A stretch of 64,000 nucleotides of DNA from Ruminococcus flavefaciens AE3010 (lineage in GTDB: Bacteria; Bacillota; Clostridia; Oscillospirales; Ruminococcaceae), in NCBI RefSeq assembly GCF_000526795.1, contig NZ_JAGT01000001.1, positions 1,635,001 through 1,699,000 of the forward strand, read 5' to 3'. A model generated the notes under the pieces. The model saw only the letters and a list, made by a program, of their open reading frames with translations, did not search any database and had not been told where the DNA came from. The position numbers were made by a program, and so were the translations under genes. Each line of letters starts with the position of its first letter. Position 1 is the first letter of the stretch. Shown here piece by piece: positions 7,545-16,406 of this stretch.

Positions 7545-8558
7545 TTATTCGCAGTGTGAAAGAAGCTCCTTAGTCAGCTGATATCGCTCATCGTCCGTAT
7601 TACAGCCAACAACGACCGAGATATACGTCCTGCGGTTCTTTTTGTAAACTGCAATGAGACTGTTTCCCGCAACATCTGTGGTTCCTGTTTTTACGCCGCA
7701 AACACCCTCAGTGTAATAGGGGCCGTTGGGATCAAGCAGCTCGTTGGAGTTCGTCCAAGAAAGGGGCTTGCCCGAGGAAATGACCACATCCTTGCTGTAA
7801 ACTCCCACTATATCGCTTATCTCAGGCACTGACAGAGCATATTCCGTCAGTATCAGCAAATCGGACACCGTGGTATACTGATCGGCGTCGTCCCAGCCGT
7901 CGGGAGTACTGAAATGGCTCTTTTCCATGCCTATGAACTCCGCAAAAGAATTCATCATGCCGCAGAAATAATCAACGGCTTCGTAATCGGTCATATCGGG
8001 GTCATGGCTGTGAGCACGGGCTGTGGAAACAGCTATGGTGTACGCCGCGTCGTTGCCCGACGACATCAGAAGGCCCGTAATAAGGTCCCGCAGGGTCAGC
8101 TCGTCACCTGAGACAACTCCGCAGAGGCTGGAATTTTCATGGACCAGCGCCTGCTCTGAGCCTACCCGGAATACTGCCTCGGCATTCACGTATTTCAGCG
8201 CAACAGCCGCTGTCAGCAGCTTGGTCAGGCTCGCGGGAGCCACCTTATCGTCAATATGGTCGCTGTAGAGCATCTTTTTTCCGCCCATAGCATAAAGAGC
8301 TGCGCCCCTGCACTCAGGTTCGTCGATATGGGCGATAGTAGTTACAGGCTGAGTAGTTGTCATGATCGTTGTCGTGACCGTCGAAGTTGTGGTAAGGGTA
8401 GTTTCAGCAGTTGTGGTCTGCTCAGAGAACACGCTGTTCTTTTCTGATCTTCCGCCCTTTAAGGCAATAGCAATTATGACTGCCATCATTACGATCAATA
8501 CTGCCGCAGCGATGCCTGCCGCCAGAACGACTCTTTCCTTTTTGATCTTATAAGCCAT
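7545..8558 (-). CDS. D-alanyl-D-alanine carboxypeptidase (peptidase S11, DacF/PBP5 type), 337 aa
   Basis: I chose the ATG at 8558 (MAYKIKKERVV) because the protein then begins with a short charged stretch and one membrane anchor (about residues 10-34); AGGAG is 11 nt upstream, slightly far. A Ser/Thr-rich linker (about 46-75) leads to the penicilloyl serine transferase domain. The catalytic SxxK is SLTK in APASLTKLLTAAVALKY, the SxN motif is SGN in MSSGNDAAYTIAV, and KTG is in GVKTGTTDVAGNSL. It trims the terminal D-Ala of peptidoglycan stem peptides outside the membrane. The C-terminal PBP5 beta domain is absent, so the protein is short for the family. It stands alone on the minus strand with the palindromic repeat behind it. 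Confidence 0.9.
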   Translation of the reverse strand: MAYKIKKERVVLAAGIAAAVLIVMMAVIIAIALKGGRSEKNSVFSEQTTTAETTLTTTSTVTTTIMTTTQPVTTIAHIDEPECRGAALYAMGGKKMLYSDHIDDKVAPASLTKLLTAAVALKYVNAEAVFRVGSEQALVHENSSLCGVVSGDELTLRDLITGLLMSSGNDAAYTIAVSTARAHSHDPDMTDYEAVDYFCGMMNSFAEFIGMEKSHFSTPDGWDDADQYTTVSDLLILTEYALSVPEISDIVGVYSKDVVISSGKPLSWTNSNELLDPNGPYYTEGVCGVKTGTTDVAGNSLIAVYKKNRRTYISVVVGCNTDDERYQLTKELLSHCE

Positions 8559-8807
8559 TACGCAGACAGCTCCTGCACTGTATTTGATGTATGTATAATC
8601 ATTTGGATTCCTCTTTCTGATCATTGTGGAAGAAACATCTTCCGCTCCGCCATAAAGCTTAACGTATGGAGCCCATACAATGTGCGGAGAAAAATGTAAA
8701 CTTTTTATGAACAACGGAGCTGTTGCTCACAGCCTTTTTATTGTAACATATAAACCCGAATAAAGCAACACTAACAGCCAAAATAATCAAAGTTTTTTTA
8801 TTTACGC

Positions 8808-8836
8808 AAAAAGGGCGTGATCTTAATCACGCCCTC
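8808..8836 (-). terminator. Rho-independent terminator of the flavoprotein gene 8843-9790
   Basis: The stem GGGCGTGAT/ATCACGCCC (8813-8821 with 8826-8834) is followed by TTTTT on the minus strand. It lies just past the stop codon. Confidence 0.85.
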
Positions 8837-8842
8837 TTGTAA

Positions 8843-9790
8843 TTATTCCAAACCTTTGAACTGTATCTTCTTGTACTTCTCCAGCTTCTGTGCAACTATG
8901 CCCATATTCTCGGGATTCATAAAGAATCCGCCCTGCACCTCTGCGATCTCGTCACAGTGTATGCCGCGTCCCTCCTCTGTGGTACGGTCACGCTCCAGAC
9001 CGTTTGGTGCGATAACGAATTTCCACTTGCCGTCGGGAGTCTTTTCAAGGTCGCCGCCTGCTCCACAGACAGTACATTCGATAGGATATCTGAGACCCTT
9101 CCACTGAACATCGCCAAGGCAGAGACTGTTGCTGTGGCAGTTGGGACACCAGCCTGTATCCGGATCACCCAGCCACTTGCGCTCGGCAGGAGGAGTATTC
9201 AGAGCCTTCATTACATTCTGTCCTATCTCTCTCGCACGGGCAAGCTTTTCCTCGTGGAGAAGCACCTGTGCAGGTGCAGGAACAGCAGTTGCCATATACA
9301 TATCAACTACCTTGAAGCTGTTTGTTACTGTGGTTATCTGCATACATTCAAGGGCAAGAGACTGCCATGAACGGTAAGAACCGCCTACAGCTATGATAGC
9401 TCCGACACGGTCACGGTGTGCGATAGCGCCTATCTTGGTGAGGAATGCTGCCTCATAAGCCAAGTTTCTGTGCATGAATTTAAGGAACAGCGATGAGGGC
9501 ATGAGAGCATATGTAGGAGCTGAGAATATTACAGCGTCCTGATCCAGCATGACCTTCATTATCTTGTCCTTATCGTCCTTGTTTTTCAGTGAACATCCTG
9601 TGTTCTTTCCCATGGACATACCCATGGTACATGATGTACAGCCCGTACAGTCAAGAAGATCAAAATCTCTTAAATTGATCATGGATACCTCTGCGCCCAT
9701 TTCCTGACAGGCAAGCAAAGCTTCCTTGGTCAATATCTCACTGTTGCTGTCTTTTCTTCCTGCTGTTACGCCCATTACTTTAAAAGCCAT
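8843..9790 (-). CDS. NADPH-dependent FMN reductase-type flavoprotein with C-terminal Cys cluster, 315 aa
   Basis: The ATG at 9790 (MAFKVMGVTAGRKDSNSE) with AAGGAG upstream is preferred over an upstream in-frame ATG. The N-terminal part is a flavodoxin-like fold: GVTAGRKDSNSEILTKEAL binds the FMN phosphate, LDCTGCTSCTMGM holds clustered cysteines as in iron-sulfur flavoproteins, and APTYALMPSSL is the second flavin loop. A C-terminal extension has CPNC and a later CTVC about 25 residues on, a likely zinc ribbon or iron-sulfur site. It is probably a cytosolic redox protein; the substrate is unknown. It is monocistronic. Confidence 0.8.
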   Translation of the reverse strand: MAFKVMGVTAGRKDSNSEILTKEALLACQEMGAEVSMINLRDFDLLDCTGCTSCTMGMSMGKNTGCSLKNKDDKDKIMKVMLDQDAVIFSAPTYALMPSSLFLKFMHRNLAYEAAFLTKIGAIAHRDRVGAIIAVGGSYRSWQSLALECMQITTVTNSFKVVDMYMATAVPAPAQVLLHEEKLARAREIGQNVMKALNTPPAERKWLGDPDTGWCPNCHSNSLCLGDVQWKGLRYPIECTVCGAGGDLEKTPDGKWKFVIAPNGLERDRTTEEGRGIHCDEIAEVQGGFFMNPENMGIVAQKLEKYKKIQFKGLE

Positions 9791-10040
9791 AATAATATAA
9801 CTCCTTTTCATGTTTTTACAGCATATCATAATGCTGCTGTTATTGCGAATACATATGTACGATACGTGCTTAGAGGCATAATGAGAGGCTTGCCGCAAGC
9901 ACTTTATACTATTATTATACTTCATTTTATTACCAAAATCAAGTTTTTGAAAGCGGTAAAACTCACAATAATTCCCCGAAAATATTGTATGTGTTGTTGA
10001 TTGAAAAAATCTTAAAAAAATGTTATAATATTAGCTGCGT

Positions 10041-10098
10041 AAAAACAGAAATGCCCGAAAGAAGCGCGAGGTTGCTTCTTTCGGGCTCGTTTTTTTAC
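10041..10098 (-). terminator. Bidirectional Rho-independent terminator after metY
   Basis: The stem GCCCGAAAGAAGC/GCTTCTTTCGGGC (10053-10065 with 10074-10086) has T runs on both strands. It lies 9 bp past the metY stop. Confidence 0.85.
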
Positions 10099-11384
10099 TT
10101 TATGGCTGCAAATGCACCGTCAAGTGCTGCAATAAGATCGTCGATATGCTCTGTACCGATGGAGAGTCTGATCGTGTTGGGCTTGATTCCCTGCTCTGCA
10201 AGCTCAGCCTCTGTGAGCTGTGAATGTGTTGTTGAAGCAGGGTGGATAACCAGTGACTTAACGTCTGCTACATTTGCAAGGAGCGAGAATATGTTAAGGT
10301 TGTCGATGAACTTCTTTGCGTCGTCCTCTGTGCCCTTTATATCAAAGGTGAAGATACTGCCGCCGCCGTTGGGGAAGTACTTCTTGTATACCTCATGGCT
10401 CTTCTCGGAGCTGAGTGAGGGGTGGTGAACAGCCTCTACCTGTGGGTGCTTTGCAAGATAGTCAACTATCTTCTTTGCGTTCTCTGTGTGGCGCTCTACG
10501 CGGAGCGAAAGGGTCTCAAGTCCCTGTAAAAAGATGAATGCGTGGAACGGAGAAACTGTAGCTCCTGTGTCACGGAGAAGTATTGCACGGATATATGTAA
10601 CGAATGCAGCTGCGCCCACTGCTGCTGTGAAGCTTACGCCGTGGTAGCTTGGATTGGGCTCGGATACCCATGGATAGCGCTTTGAAGCTGCCCAGTCGAA
10701 GTTGCCGCTGTCTACGATAACGCCGCCGATAGCTGTACCGTGACCGCCGATGAACTTTGTAGCGGAGTGTACAACGATGTCTGCGCCGTACTCGATAGGA
10801 CGCACAAGATATGGAGTTGCGAATGTATTGTCAACTACGAGAGGGATATTGTGTGCGTGTGCTATCTTTGCTATCTTCTCAATGTCAATAGCGTTGGAGT
10901 TGGGGTTGCCGAGAGTCTCGATGTAGAGCGCCTTTGTGTTCTCATCGATAGCCGCCTCGAAGCTGCCCTCAACGTCTGGGTCTGCAAACTTTGTTGTTAT
11001 GCCGTAAAGTGGGAGTGTATGTGCAAGGAGATTGTATGTGCCGCCGTAGATAGTCTTGGAAGCTACGATGTTCTCTCCTGCCTTGGCAAGTGCCTGAATC
11101 GTATATGTGATAGCAGCTGCACCTGAAGCTGTTGCCAGAGCTGCGATACCGCCCTCAAGAGCTGCTATTCTCTTCTCGAAAACGTCCTGTGTGGAGTTTG
11201 TCAGTCTGCCGTAGATGTTGCCTGCGTCCTTTAAGCCAAAGCGGTCTGCGGCATGCTGTGAATCATGGAAAACGTAAGATGTAGTCGCATAGATCGGTAC
11301 TGCTCTTGCGTCTGTTGCAGGGTCTGCCTGCTCCTGTCCAACGTGAAGCTGAAGTGTCTCAAAATGTAATTTATTATTAGCCAT
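10095..11384 (-). CDS. metY: O-acetylhomoserine sulfhydrylase (aminocarboxypropyltransferase), 429 aa
   Basis: This is a Cys/Met-metabolism PLP enzyme that joins O-acetylhomoserine and sulfide to give homocysteine for methionine synthesis. Visible marks are ETLQLHVGQEQADPATDARA at the N-terminus, YGRLTNSTQDVFEKRIAALEGG, the PLP-ring stacking region YGGTYNLL, VVDNTFATPYL, and the Schiff-base lysine in SATKFIGGHGTAIGG. The length of 429 aa with the insert before the C-terminal domain fits the MetY rather than the MetB/MetC branch. AGGAGG precedes the ATG. The gene has a long leader (about 190 nt from the promoter) holding a possible leader peptide and two operator-like palindromes, so it is probably controlled by sulfur or methionine supply. 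Confidence 0.93.
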   Translation of the reverse strand: MANNKLHFETLQLHVGQEQADPATDARAVPIYATTSYVFHDSQHAADRFGLKDAGNIYGRLTNSTQDVFEKRIAALEGGIAALATASGAAAITYTIQALAKAGENIVASKTIYGGTYNLLAHTLPLYGITTKFADPDVEGSFEAAIDENTKALYIETLGNPNSNAIDIEKIAKIAHAHNIPLVVDNTFATPYLVRPIEYGADIVVHSATKFIGGHGTAIGGVIVDSGNFDWAASKRYPWVSEPNPSYHGVSFTAAVGAAAFVTYIRAILLRDTGATVSPFHAFIFLQGLETLSLRVERHTENAKKIVDYLAKHPQVEAVHHPSLSSEKSHEVYKKYFPNGGGSIFTFDIKGTEDDAKKFIDNLNIFSLLANVADVKSLVIHPASTTHSQLTEAELAEQGIKPNTIRLSIGTEHIDDLIAALDGAFAAIK

Positions 11385-11461
11385 TGTAATTTCCTCCTGA
11401 AAAATAAGAATTTATATTCATAATTAATGATTTTTAATGATTTATTCGCACTTAAAAATTG

Positions 11462-11542
11462 TCAGATACATCGCTGACCGCACATTCGGTCCGTTCCTCT
11501 GACGATAGAGCGGAGACGGTCAAGCATATTCAGTTGTTTCAT
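11462..11542 (-). CDS. Possible 26-aa leader peptide of metY
   Basis: An ATG at 11542 preceded by GAAAGGAGAGG opens a 26-codon frame reading MKQLNMLDRL, then RSIVRGTDRMCGQRCI, ending in TGA. It starts about 30 nt downstream of the metY -10 box and ends 77 nt before metY. The C-terminal end holds two cysteines and a methionine within six residues (MCGQRC). I infer a role in attenuation or ribosome-stalling control by Cys or Met supply. A hairpin-rich stretch is not obvious between it and metY. Confidence 0.5.
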   Translation of the reverse strand: MKQLNMLDRLRSIVRGTDRMCGQRCI

Positions 11543-11572
11543 TGTACCTCTCCTTTCGTTTGGTATGTCTAT

Positions 11573-11616
11573 ATTATACATCGGAATTATATATTTGTCC
11601 AACATATAATTCCGAT
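11573..11616 (-). promoter_or_regulatory. metY promoter with overlapping GGAATTATAT inverted repeat
   Basis: On the minus strand TTGGAC (11602-11597) and TATAAT (11578-11573) are 18 bp apart. A perfect 13-bp inverted repeat, ATCGGAATTATAT and its complement (11580-11592 with 11604-11616), surrounds the -35 box. The GGAATTATA core also appears after the cysK and rrf2 promoters, so an Rrf2/CymR-type repressor is a likely binder. Confidence 0.7.
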
Positions 11617-11620
11617 ACCC

Positions 11621-11643
11621 AGTTATAGGTTTTGCCTATAACT
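11621..11643. promoter_or_regulatory. MET-box-like 23-bp palindrome upstream of metY
   Basis: AGTTATAGG and CCTATAACT flank TTTTG. A palindrome of the same 23-bp length with AGTTATAG/CTATAACT arms lies upstream of cysK (26401-26423). Both resemble the MET-box (TATAGTTnnnAACTATA-like) bound by LysR-type MetR/MtaR regulators in streptococci. Confidence 0.6.
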
Positions 11644-11810
11644 AAAAATTCTGCTTTTACTTATTATACTACAGTAAGAAAGGGACTGTGTTCCTTTGTC
11701 AGGTCATGGTCGTTCACTGCATTTCGGACGGAAGATATTCGCCCCTACTCATTGTCATTCATAATTCGTGTGGAGAATGTCGGGCTGTCGAGGACGCCAG
11801 CCCCTACACT

Positions 11811-11859
11811 CTCAACTCTCAACTCTCAATTCTCAACTCTCAATTCTCAACTCTCAACT
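11811..11859 (+). repeat. Tandem 7-bp repeat (CTCAACT/CTCAATT, 7 units)
   Basis: Seven perfect-length units of CTCAAYT run head to tail between metY and iscS. Similar CTCAATT-rich DNA forms one arm of an inverted-repeat element at 53285-53413. The stretch 11650-11810 before it holds no gene I can support. Confidence 0.85.
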
Positions 11860-11918
11860 TTGCGCTAAAACGTGGAATTAAACATCAGCCGTGTTTTGTT
11901 TCACAGGGGTAACACCCC

Positions 11919-11970
11919 TTGCATTTCCAAAAGCTTCATGCTATAATATACTAAGTCAATAGGAATACTT
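11919..11970 (+). promoter_or_regulatory. iscS promoter with Rrf2-type box directly after the -10
   Basis: TTGCAT (11919-11924), 17 bp, TATAAT (11942-11947). Immediately after the -10 follows ATACT-N6-ATAGGAAT (11948-11966). The cysK promoter has the same -35 sequence, the same 17-bp spacing and the same box at the same offset (26454-26505). Confidence 0.75.
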
Positions 11971-11991
11971 CAAACGATCCGGAGGATAAAT

Positions 11992-13182
11992 ATGGAAAAA
12001 CGTTTTATATACGCCGACAATGCCGCTACTACAGCGGTATCGGAGGAAGTTCTCGCAGCTATGCTCCCCCATTTCCGTGAGGGCTACGGCAACGCTTCAA
12101 GCATTTACAAGCTGGGGCGCGACGCTCAGCGTGCAGTTGAGACCGCCCGTGAAAAGGTGGCAAAGGCTCTGGGTGCAGAGCCCCGCGAGATATACTTCAC
12201 AAGCTGCGGTTCCGAGTCCGACAACTGGGCTATCAAGGGCACTGCGGAGCTCATGGCTAAAAAGGGCAAAAAACACATCATCACATCTGTATTCGAGCAC
12301 CACGCTGTGCTCCATACAACGGAATACCTTGAAAAGCACGGCTTCGAGGTGACTTATATCCCCGTCAGTGACAAGGGACTCATCGACACGCAGGATATAA
12401 AAAATGCTATCCGCGAGGATACTGCCCTTGTTACTATAATGTATGCAAACAACGAGATAGGCACTATCCAGCCCATTGACGAGATAGCCGCAATATGCAA
12501 GGAAAAGGGCGTGCTTTTCCATACTGATGCGGTTCAGGCTGTGGGACACGTTGAGATAGACGTCCACAAGCAAGGCATAGATATGCTGTCCCTCTCAGGT
12601 CACAAGATACACGCTCAGAAGGGCATCGGCGCTCTCTATGTCCGCAAGGGACTGATACTCCCCAACCTTATCCACGGCGGCGGTCAGGAGCGCGGCAAGC
12701 GTGCAGGTACGGAAAATGTTCCCGCTATCGTAGGTCTGGGAGTCGCCATTGAAGCTGCAACACGCAATATCGCTGAAAAGGCTGCTGTCATCACTCCACG
12801 CAGAAACAAGCTTATCGACGGCATACTGAAGCTGCCCTACACCCGTCTTAACGGCGACAGGGACAAGCGCCTGCCCGGTAATCTCAATATTTCCATTGAG
12901 GGCATCGAGGGCGAATCCCTGCTGCTCATGCTGGATATGAACGGTATCTGTGCTTCATCTGGCTCTGCCTGCACATCGGGCTCACTTGACCCGTCCCACG
13001 TTCTGCTCTCTCTGGGACTCAAACACGCCGTTGCTCACGGCTCTATGCGCCTTTCCATTGAGGAGGACGTCTCCGACGATGACGTTGACTACATTCTTGA
13101 AGTAGTGCCGAAAATAGTTGAGCGCCTGCGTGCTATGTCTCCCGTATGGGAAAGAATGATGAAGGGCGAAGATTACGAATAA
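11992..13182 (+). CDS. iscS: Cysteine desulfurase (NifS/IscS type), 396 aa
   Basis: This PLP enzyme takes sulfur from cysteine for iron-sulfur cluster assembly. It shows [15 protein letters not shown] at the N-terminus, the PLP aspartate in [10 protein letters not shown], the Schiff-base lysine in [30 protein letters not shown], and the persulfide cysteine in [17 protein letters not shown]. The length of 396 aa fits the NifS/IscS group I family and not SufS. GGAGG precedes the ATG at 11992. The iscU scaffold gene follows 18 nt later. Regulation by an Rrf2 protein is suggested by the box after its -10. Confidence 0.95.
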   Translation: MEKRFIYADNAATTAVSEEVLAAMLPHFREGYGNASSIYKLGRDAQRAVETAREKVAKALGAEPREIYFTSCGSESDNWAIKGTAELMAKKGKKHIITSVFEHHAVLHTTEYLEKHGFEVTYIPVSDKGLIDTQDIKNAIREDTALVTIMYANNEIGTIQPIDEIAAICKEKGVLFHTDAVQAVGHVEIDVHKQGIDMLSLSGHKIHAQKGIGALYVRKGLILPNLIHGGGQERGKRAGTENVPAIVGLGVAIEAATRNIAEKAAVITPRRNKLIDGILKLPYTRLNGDRDKRLPGNLNISIEGIEGESLLLMLDMNGICASSGSACTSGSLDPSHVLLSLGLKHAVAHGSMRLSIEEDVSDDDVDYILEVVPKIVERLRAMSPVWERMMKGEDYE

Positions 13183-13200
13183 TAAAGGAGAATATATATT

Positions 13201-13620
13201 ATGCTGTACAGTGAAAAGGTTCTGGACCATTTTTCAAATCCACGAAATGTGGGTGAGATCGAGGACGCAGACGGCGTCGGAGAGATCGGCAACGCAAAAT
13301 GCGGAGATATCATGAAGATGTATCTCAAAATAGACGATAATACCATTACAGACGTTAAGTTCAAGACATTCGGCTGCGGTGCGGCAGTTGCCACATCTTC
13401 AATGGCGACCGAGCTCATCAAGGGCAAATCCATCGATGACGCGCTGAAGCTGACAAATCAGGCTGTTGTGGAGGCTCTCGACGGACTTCCCGCAGTCAAG
13501 ATACACTGCTCTGTTCTGGCTGAGCAGGCTGTCCGCGCAGCTCTCTCGGATTACTACACCAAGCAGGGCATTGACCCTGTACCGATCGTGGGCGAGATAA
13601 AGGTACCCGAGGAAGAATGA
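13201..13620 (+). CDS. iscU: Iron-sulfur cluster assembly scaffold protein IscU/NifU N-terminal type, 139 aa
   Basis: The scaffold on which IscS builds [2Fe-2S] clusters. The three cluster cysteines are present: AKCGD (about residue 38, with the following Asp that controls cluster release), FGCGAAVATSS (about 61), and IHCSVLAEQAV (about 103). The N-terminus VLDHFSNPRNVGEIEDADGVG is typical (read in two parts, VLDHFSNPRNVGEI and EDADGVG). The gene lies 18 nt after iscS with AAGGAG and is followed by a terminator, so iscSU is a two-gene operon without hscBA or fdx. Confidence 0.95.
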   Translation: MLYSEKVLDHFSNPRNVGEIEDADGVGEIGNAKCGDIMKMYLKIDDNTITDVKFKTFGCGAAVATSSMATELIKGKSIDDALKLTNQAVVEALDGLPAVKIHCSVLAEQAVRAALSDYYTKQGIDPVPIVGEIKVPEEE

Positions 13621-13635
13621 TCTCATGCAACATAA

Positions 13636-13676
13636 AAAGCAGGCATAAAGATTAACTTTATGCCTGCTTTGTTTTT
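13636..13676 (+). terminator. Bidirectional terminator between iscU and the GH11-like dockerin gene
   Basis: The stem AAAGCAGGCATAAAG/CTTTATGCCTGCTTT (13636-13650 with 13656-13670) is followed by TGTTTTTT on the plus strand and runs into A/T on the minus strand. Confidence 0.85.
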
Positions 13677-16111
13677 TACTTTTCAACTCTTTTTCTCATA
13701 GCGCAAAGATCAAATGAATCCCATACGCCGTCACCGTTCAGATCGTAGCTCGTCAGGTACGGTATATACGGGTCTTTTCCGAGAATAAAATCGGAAAGCT
13801 TCTGAACATCTTCGGCAGTGAATACCGTATCATCACTCGGTACACGTCTTAATTCTGCCTTTCCGACTGTAGCAGAGCCCTCATTGCGGACTGTCGTAAG
13901 TGAGAAATAAGCTGAGCCAATGCTGAATGTCCTGTAGCCAAGGTCGTTTATCTTATCAACGATATCCCTTGCGTCTATAGTTCCTGCATAACGGCTGTAT
14001 CCCTCGGGAACATCAGCAGCATCGACAGCTTCCAACTGCTCCTGACGCATAAGCACGATGTAAGGAGAGTTTTTGCTCTTGTCCTTGGGAAGTATCTTCA
14101 CCGCATCATATTTTACTCCGTTTGACTCGATAACACCGAACTCCTCGGCATCACGGTGAGTACTGTACAGCGGTCCCAGTGCATTCAGAGGATCTCCGTC
14201 CCACTTATCTGCAACAACTATGGTAGTAGAACTGTAATCGTCCTCGGTGAGCTCAACATTATCAAAGATCTTGCCGCAGATTATAGTTCCGCCGATGATC
14301 CATGCGGGCTTCTTCTTCGTTGAGGTCACTTCACCCATATCTATCTCATAATCTATGAGCAGGCTGTCCTTTTCGATATAGCCGATAGAGCCGTCCGAAT
14401 TCTGTATCCTTTCACCTCCGATGTAGAAGCGGCGAGGAGATTCATCCATATCAACTCCGGGGCTTTTCGACGGGATAAGCTGCCAATCGCAGTCTATCTT
14501 TTCGCCCTTGAAGCCCTTCATGGTCGATTCCGAGCCTACGATCCTGTAATCCTCACCATATACGGTAGTTTCGGTATTAATGCCGCCGAGAGCTATCCTT
14601 CTTTTTTCCTTGTCATATTCATGGTCATCGGGAATAAAGTCGGGTATGGTCACCTCGTTCTTCACAAGCTCTGCGGTACCCTTTGATACATCGCCGTCCA
14701 GACGGACAAGTATACAGTCGGGCTCACCGAGAATAGCTCCGTGATCATGGAGGAACTCCATAAACGGTGCAAGGTCGTGCTTAACGGTAACTGTTCCCTT
14801 TTTGCCGTTTTCCTCGGCGTCCTCGCTTATGAAATAGTAGGTCTCGGTTTTCTGAGGCGATCCCGTACCGATCTTAGTGACCGAGCATTCATGTGCCTCA
14901 TATTTCTTGCCGTCAGCGGTCACTTCACCGATCGTCTCGTCCCAGTCTCTTTTGACCCATTCATTGATGGCATCTACGATATGTACCTCTGTATCAAGTT
15001 CGTATTCGGGAAGATCAGGACCGACCATTCTCGCATAGGTCTCAACAAAATAAGAGCCCTCAGCATCAAAATTCATGGTATAATCCACAGATGAACCCGA
15101 AACAGCTTTGTAGGACTGCCCTTGATCGTAGCTCTTGCCGCGTCCGAATGTGGGGCCGTCATAATGGTATGGCATATCTGTTGAATCCCATTCTGCCTTG
15201 AAAAGGGACGGTGAAAGTACTTCCATATATCCGCCATTTCTCAGCTGGGTAAGCTTGTAATAATATCCTGTGCGGATGCCGTAATCTCCGCCCTTTAAAA
15301 TAATGGGAGCCTCGGGATCTTCCCAGTCCTCCCAGACTTTATCAGGTCTGGTATCTCCTTTATAATAGCTTGTAAAAACTCTTGCGCTGCCCTTTGAGTG
15401 AGCCCCCTCAACAAAGATGTTCACGCCTGTAAGATCTCCGGGATCAATGCCTGCATCAGCTACTGCCTGAAGTATATCGGAAAGGCACAGGTTCTGATAG
15501 TCTCCCTTGCTGAAAGGGACTTTTCTGCTGCATATTACCGACTTGGTATTGTCCTCATTTTCCTTTGAGTATATAGTGTACCACTCTTTCTTGGTCATAT
15601 CGGTTATACTATTATAATTAAGAGCCTCTCTTGCATAGCAGGTGCCGATCTCACTGTATCCGTCCTCGGTGCTCAGCACTTTGCTGCTTGCCACGTCCTC
15701 ATATTCCATTATGGTGAACGTATCGCCCTTGGTATTTTTCATTCTGAAGCCGAACCTTACATAGCCCTCATCTTCGTCCTTGAATTTTTCAATGTCCACG
15801 GATTTCCAGAAATTGCAGCTGTAATTCTTCAGCTCGGTATAATTTACGGGCTCGGTGAACTTAGGCCCTCGCTGTACCATAAAGTCCTCATCGTTATCCC
15901 AATTGCAGCTGTAACCGCCAAGCACATCAATAAGGAATTCGGGCTGGCTGTCCTTGTCGTTGTTTTTGATCTCGTAGTAGTAGCCCTTGTCAACGCCGCT
16001 GCAATCGTGGTCGATGACGATATCTGCTTTGGCAGTCTGCATCGGAAAGCTTGCAGTAAGCACCGCCGCCGAGACAAGAGCAGACAGAATGCTTTTTTTG
16101 TGTGTTCTCAT
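13676..16111 (-). CDS. Secreted dockerin protein with three degenerate GH11-like modules, 811 aa
   Basis: The start at 16111 (MRTHKKSILSALVS) has GGGAGG 7 nt upstream; residues 1-29 are a signal peptide. Three modules of about 220 residues follow, each in the order seen in GH11 xylanases. Module 1 (about 30-250): GYYYEI, GGYSCNW, FMVQRGPKF, NYTEL, EWYTIY, IFVEGAHSKGSARVF. Module 2 (about 270-520): GYYYKL, FGRGKSY, EVHIVDAINEW, YYFIS, VRLDGDVSKGTAEL. Module 3 (about 525-755) is more distant (TIVVADKW, GSATVGKAEL). The two catalytic Glu never occur together: module 1 has T-F-T-I-M-E where GH11 has E-Y-Y-I-V-E, module 2 has Asp at the acid/base position, module 3 has neither. A C-terminal dockerin with one full loop (DLNGDGVWDSFDL) ends the protein. 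It probably binds rather than cuts plant polysaccharide. Confidence 0.75.
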   Translation of the reverse strand: MRTHKKSILSALVSAAVLTASFPMQTAKADIVIDHDCSGVDKGYYYEIKNNDKDSQPEFLIDVLGGYSCNWDNDEDFMVQRGPKFTEPVNYTELKNYSCNFWKSVDIEKFKDEDEGYVRFGFRMKNTKGDTFTIMEYEDVASSKVLSTEDGYSEIGTCYAREALNYNSITDMTKKEWYTIYSKENEDNTKSVICSRKVPFSKGDYQNLCLSDILQAVADAGIDPGDLTGVNIFVEGAHSKGSARVFTSYYKGDTRPDKVWEDWEDPEAPIILKGGDYGIRTGYYYKLTQLRNGGYMEVLSPSLFKAEWDSTDMPYHYDGPTFGRGKSYDQGQSYKAVSGSSVDYTMNFDAEGSYFVETYARMVGPDLPEYELDTEVHIVDAINEWVKRDWDETIGEVTADGKKYEAHECSVTKIGTGSPQKTETYYFISEDAEENGKKGTVTVKHDLAPFMEFLHDHGAILGEPDCILVRLDGDVSKGTAELVKNEVTIPDFIPDDHEYDKEKRRIALGGINTETTVYGEDYRIVGSESTMKGFKGEKIDCDWQLIPSKSPGVDMDESPRRFYIGGERIQNSDGSIGYIEKDSLLIDYEIDMGEVTSTKKKPAWIIGGTIICGKIFDNVELTEDDYSSTTIVVADKWDGDPLNALGPLYSTHRDAEEFGVIESNGVKYDAVKILPKDKSKNSPYIVLMRQEQLEAVDAADVPEGYSRYAGTIDARDIVDKINDLGYRTFSIGSAYFSLTTVRNEGSATVGKAELRRVPSDDTVFTAEDVQKLSDFILGKDPYIPYLTSYDLNGDGVWDSFDLCAMRKRVEK

Positions 16112-16187
16112 GTTTGACCCTCCCATGTATCCGAAACGGATACCTTTTTTGAGTACGCAGCATTTTTGCCGCATTGCTCATATATAC

Positions 16188-16216
16188 ATTATAACCAATA
16201 CCATGAACAATTTCAA
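16188..16216 (-). promoter_or_regulatory. Promoter of the GH11-like dockerin gene
   Basis: On the minus strand TTGAAA (16216-16211) and TATAAT (16193-16188) are 17 bp apart, about 75 bp before the start codon. The rest of the divergent spacer up to 16406 shows no other feature I can support. Confidence 0.75.
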
Positions 16217-16406
16217 TAGTTGAAGTGTTAATTTTTCAAAAAGCATATTTACAACATTTTTTATTGAAACTCGCCTGCTAATCTGATACAATTAAGTTAT
16301 GATGATTTTTCAAAAATAATGCCCGCAATGTAACACTTGGATACACGGTTCCGATTGTTGTTTATGAAAGGCCGATCTTACAAAATAAATCGCAGGAGGA
16401 ATGAAA

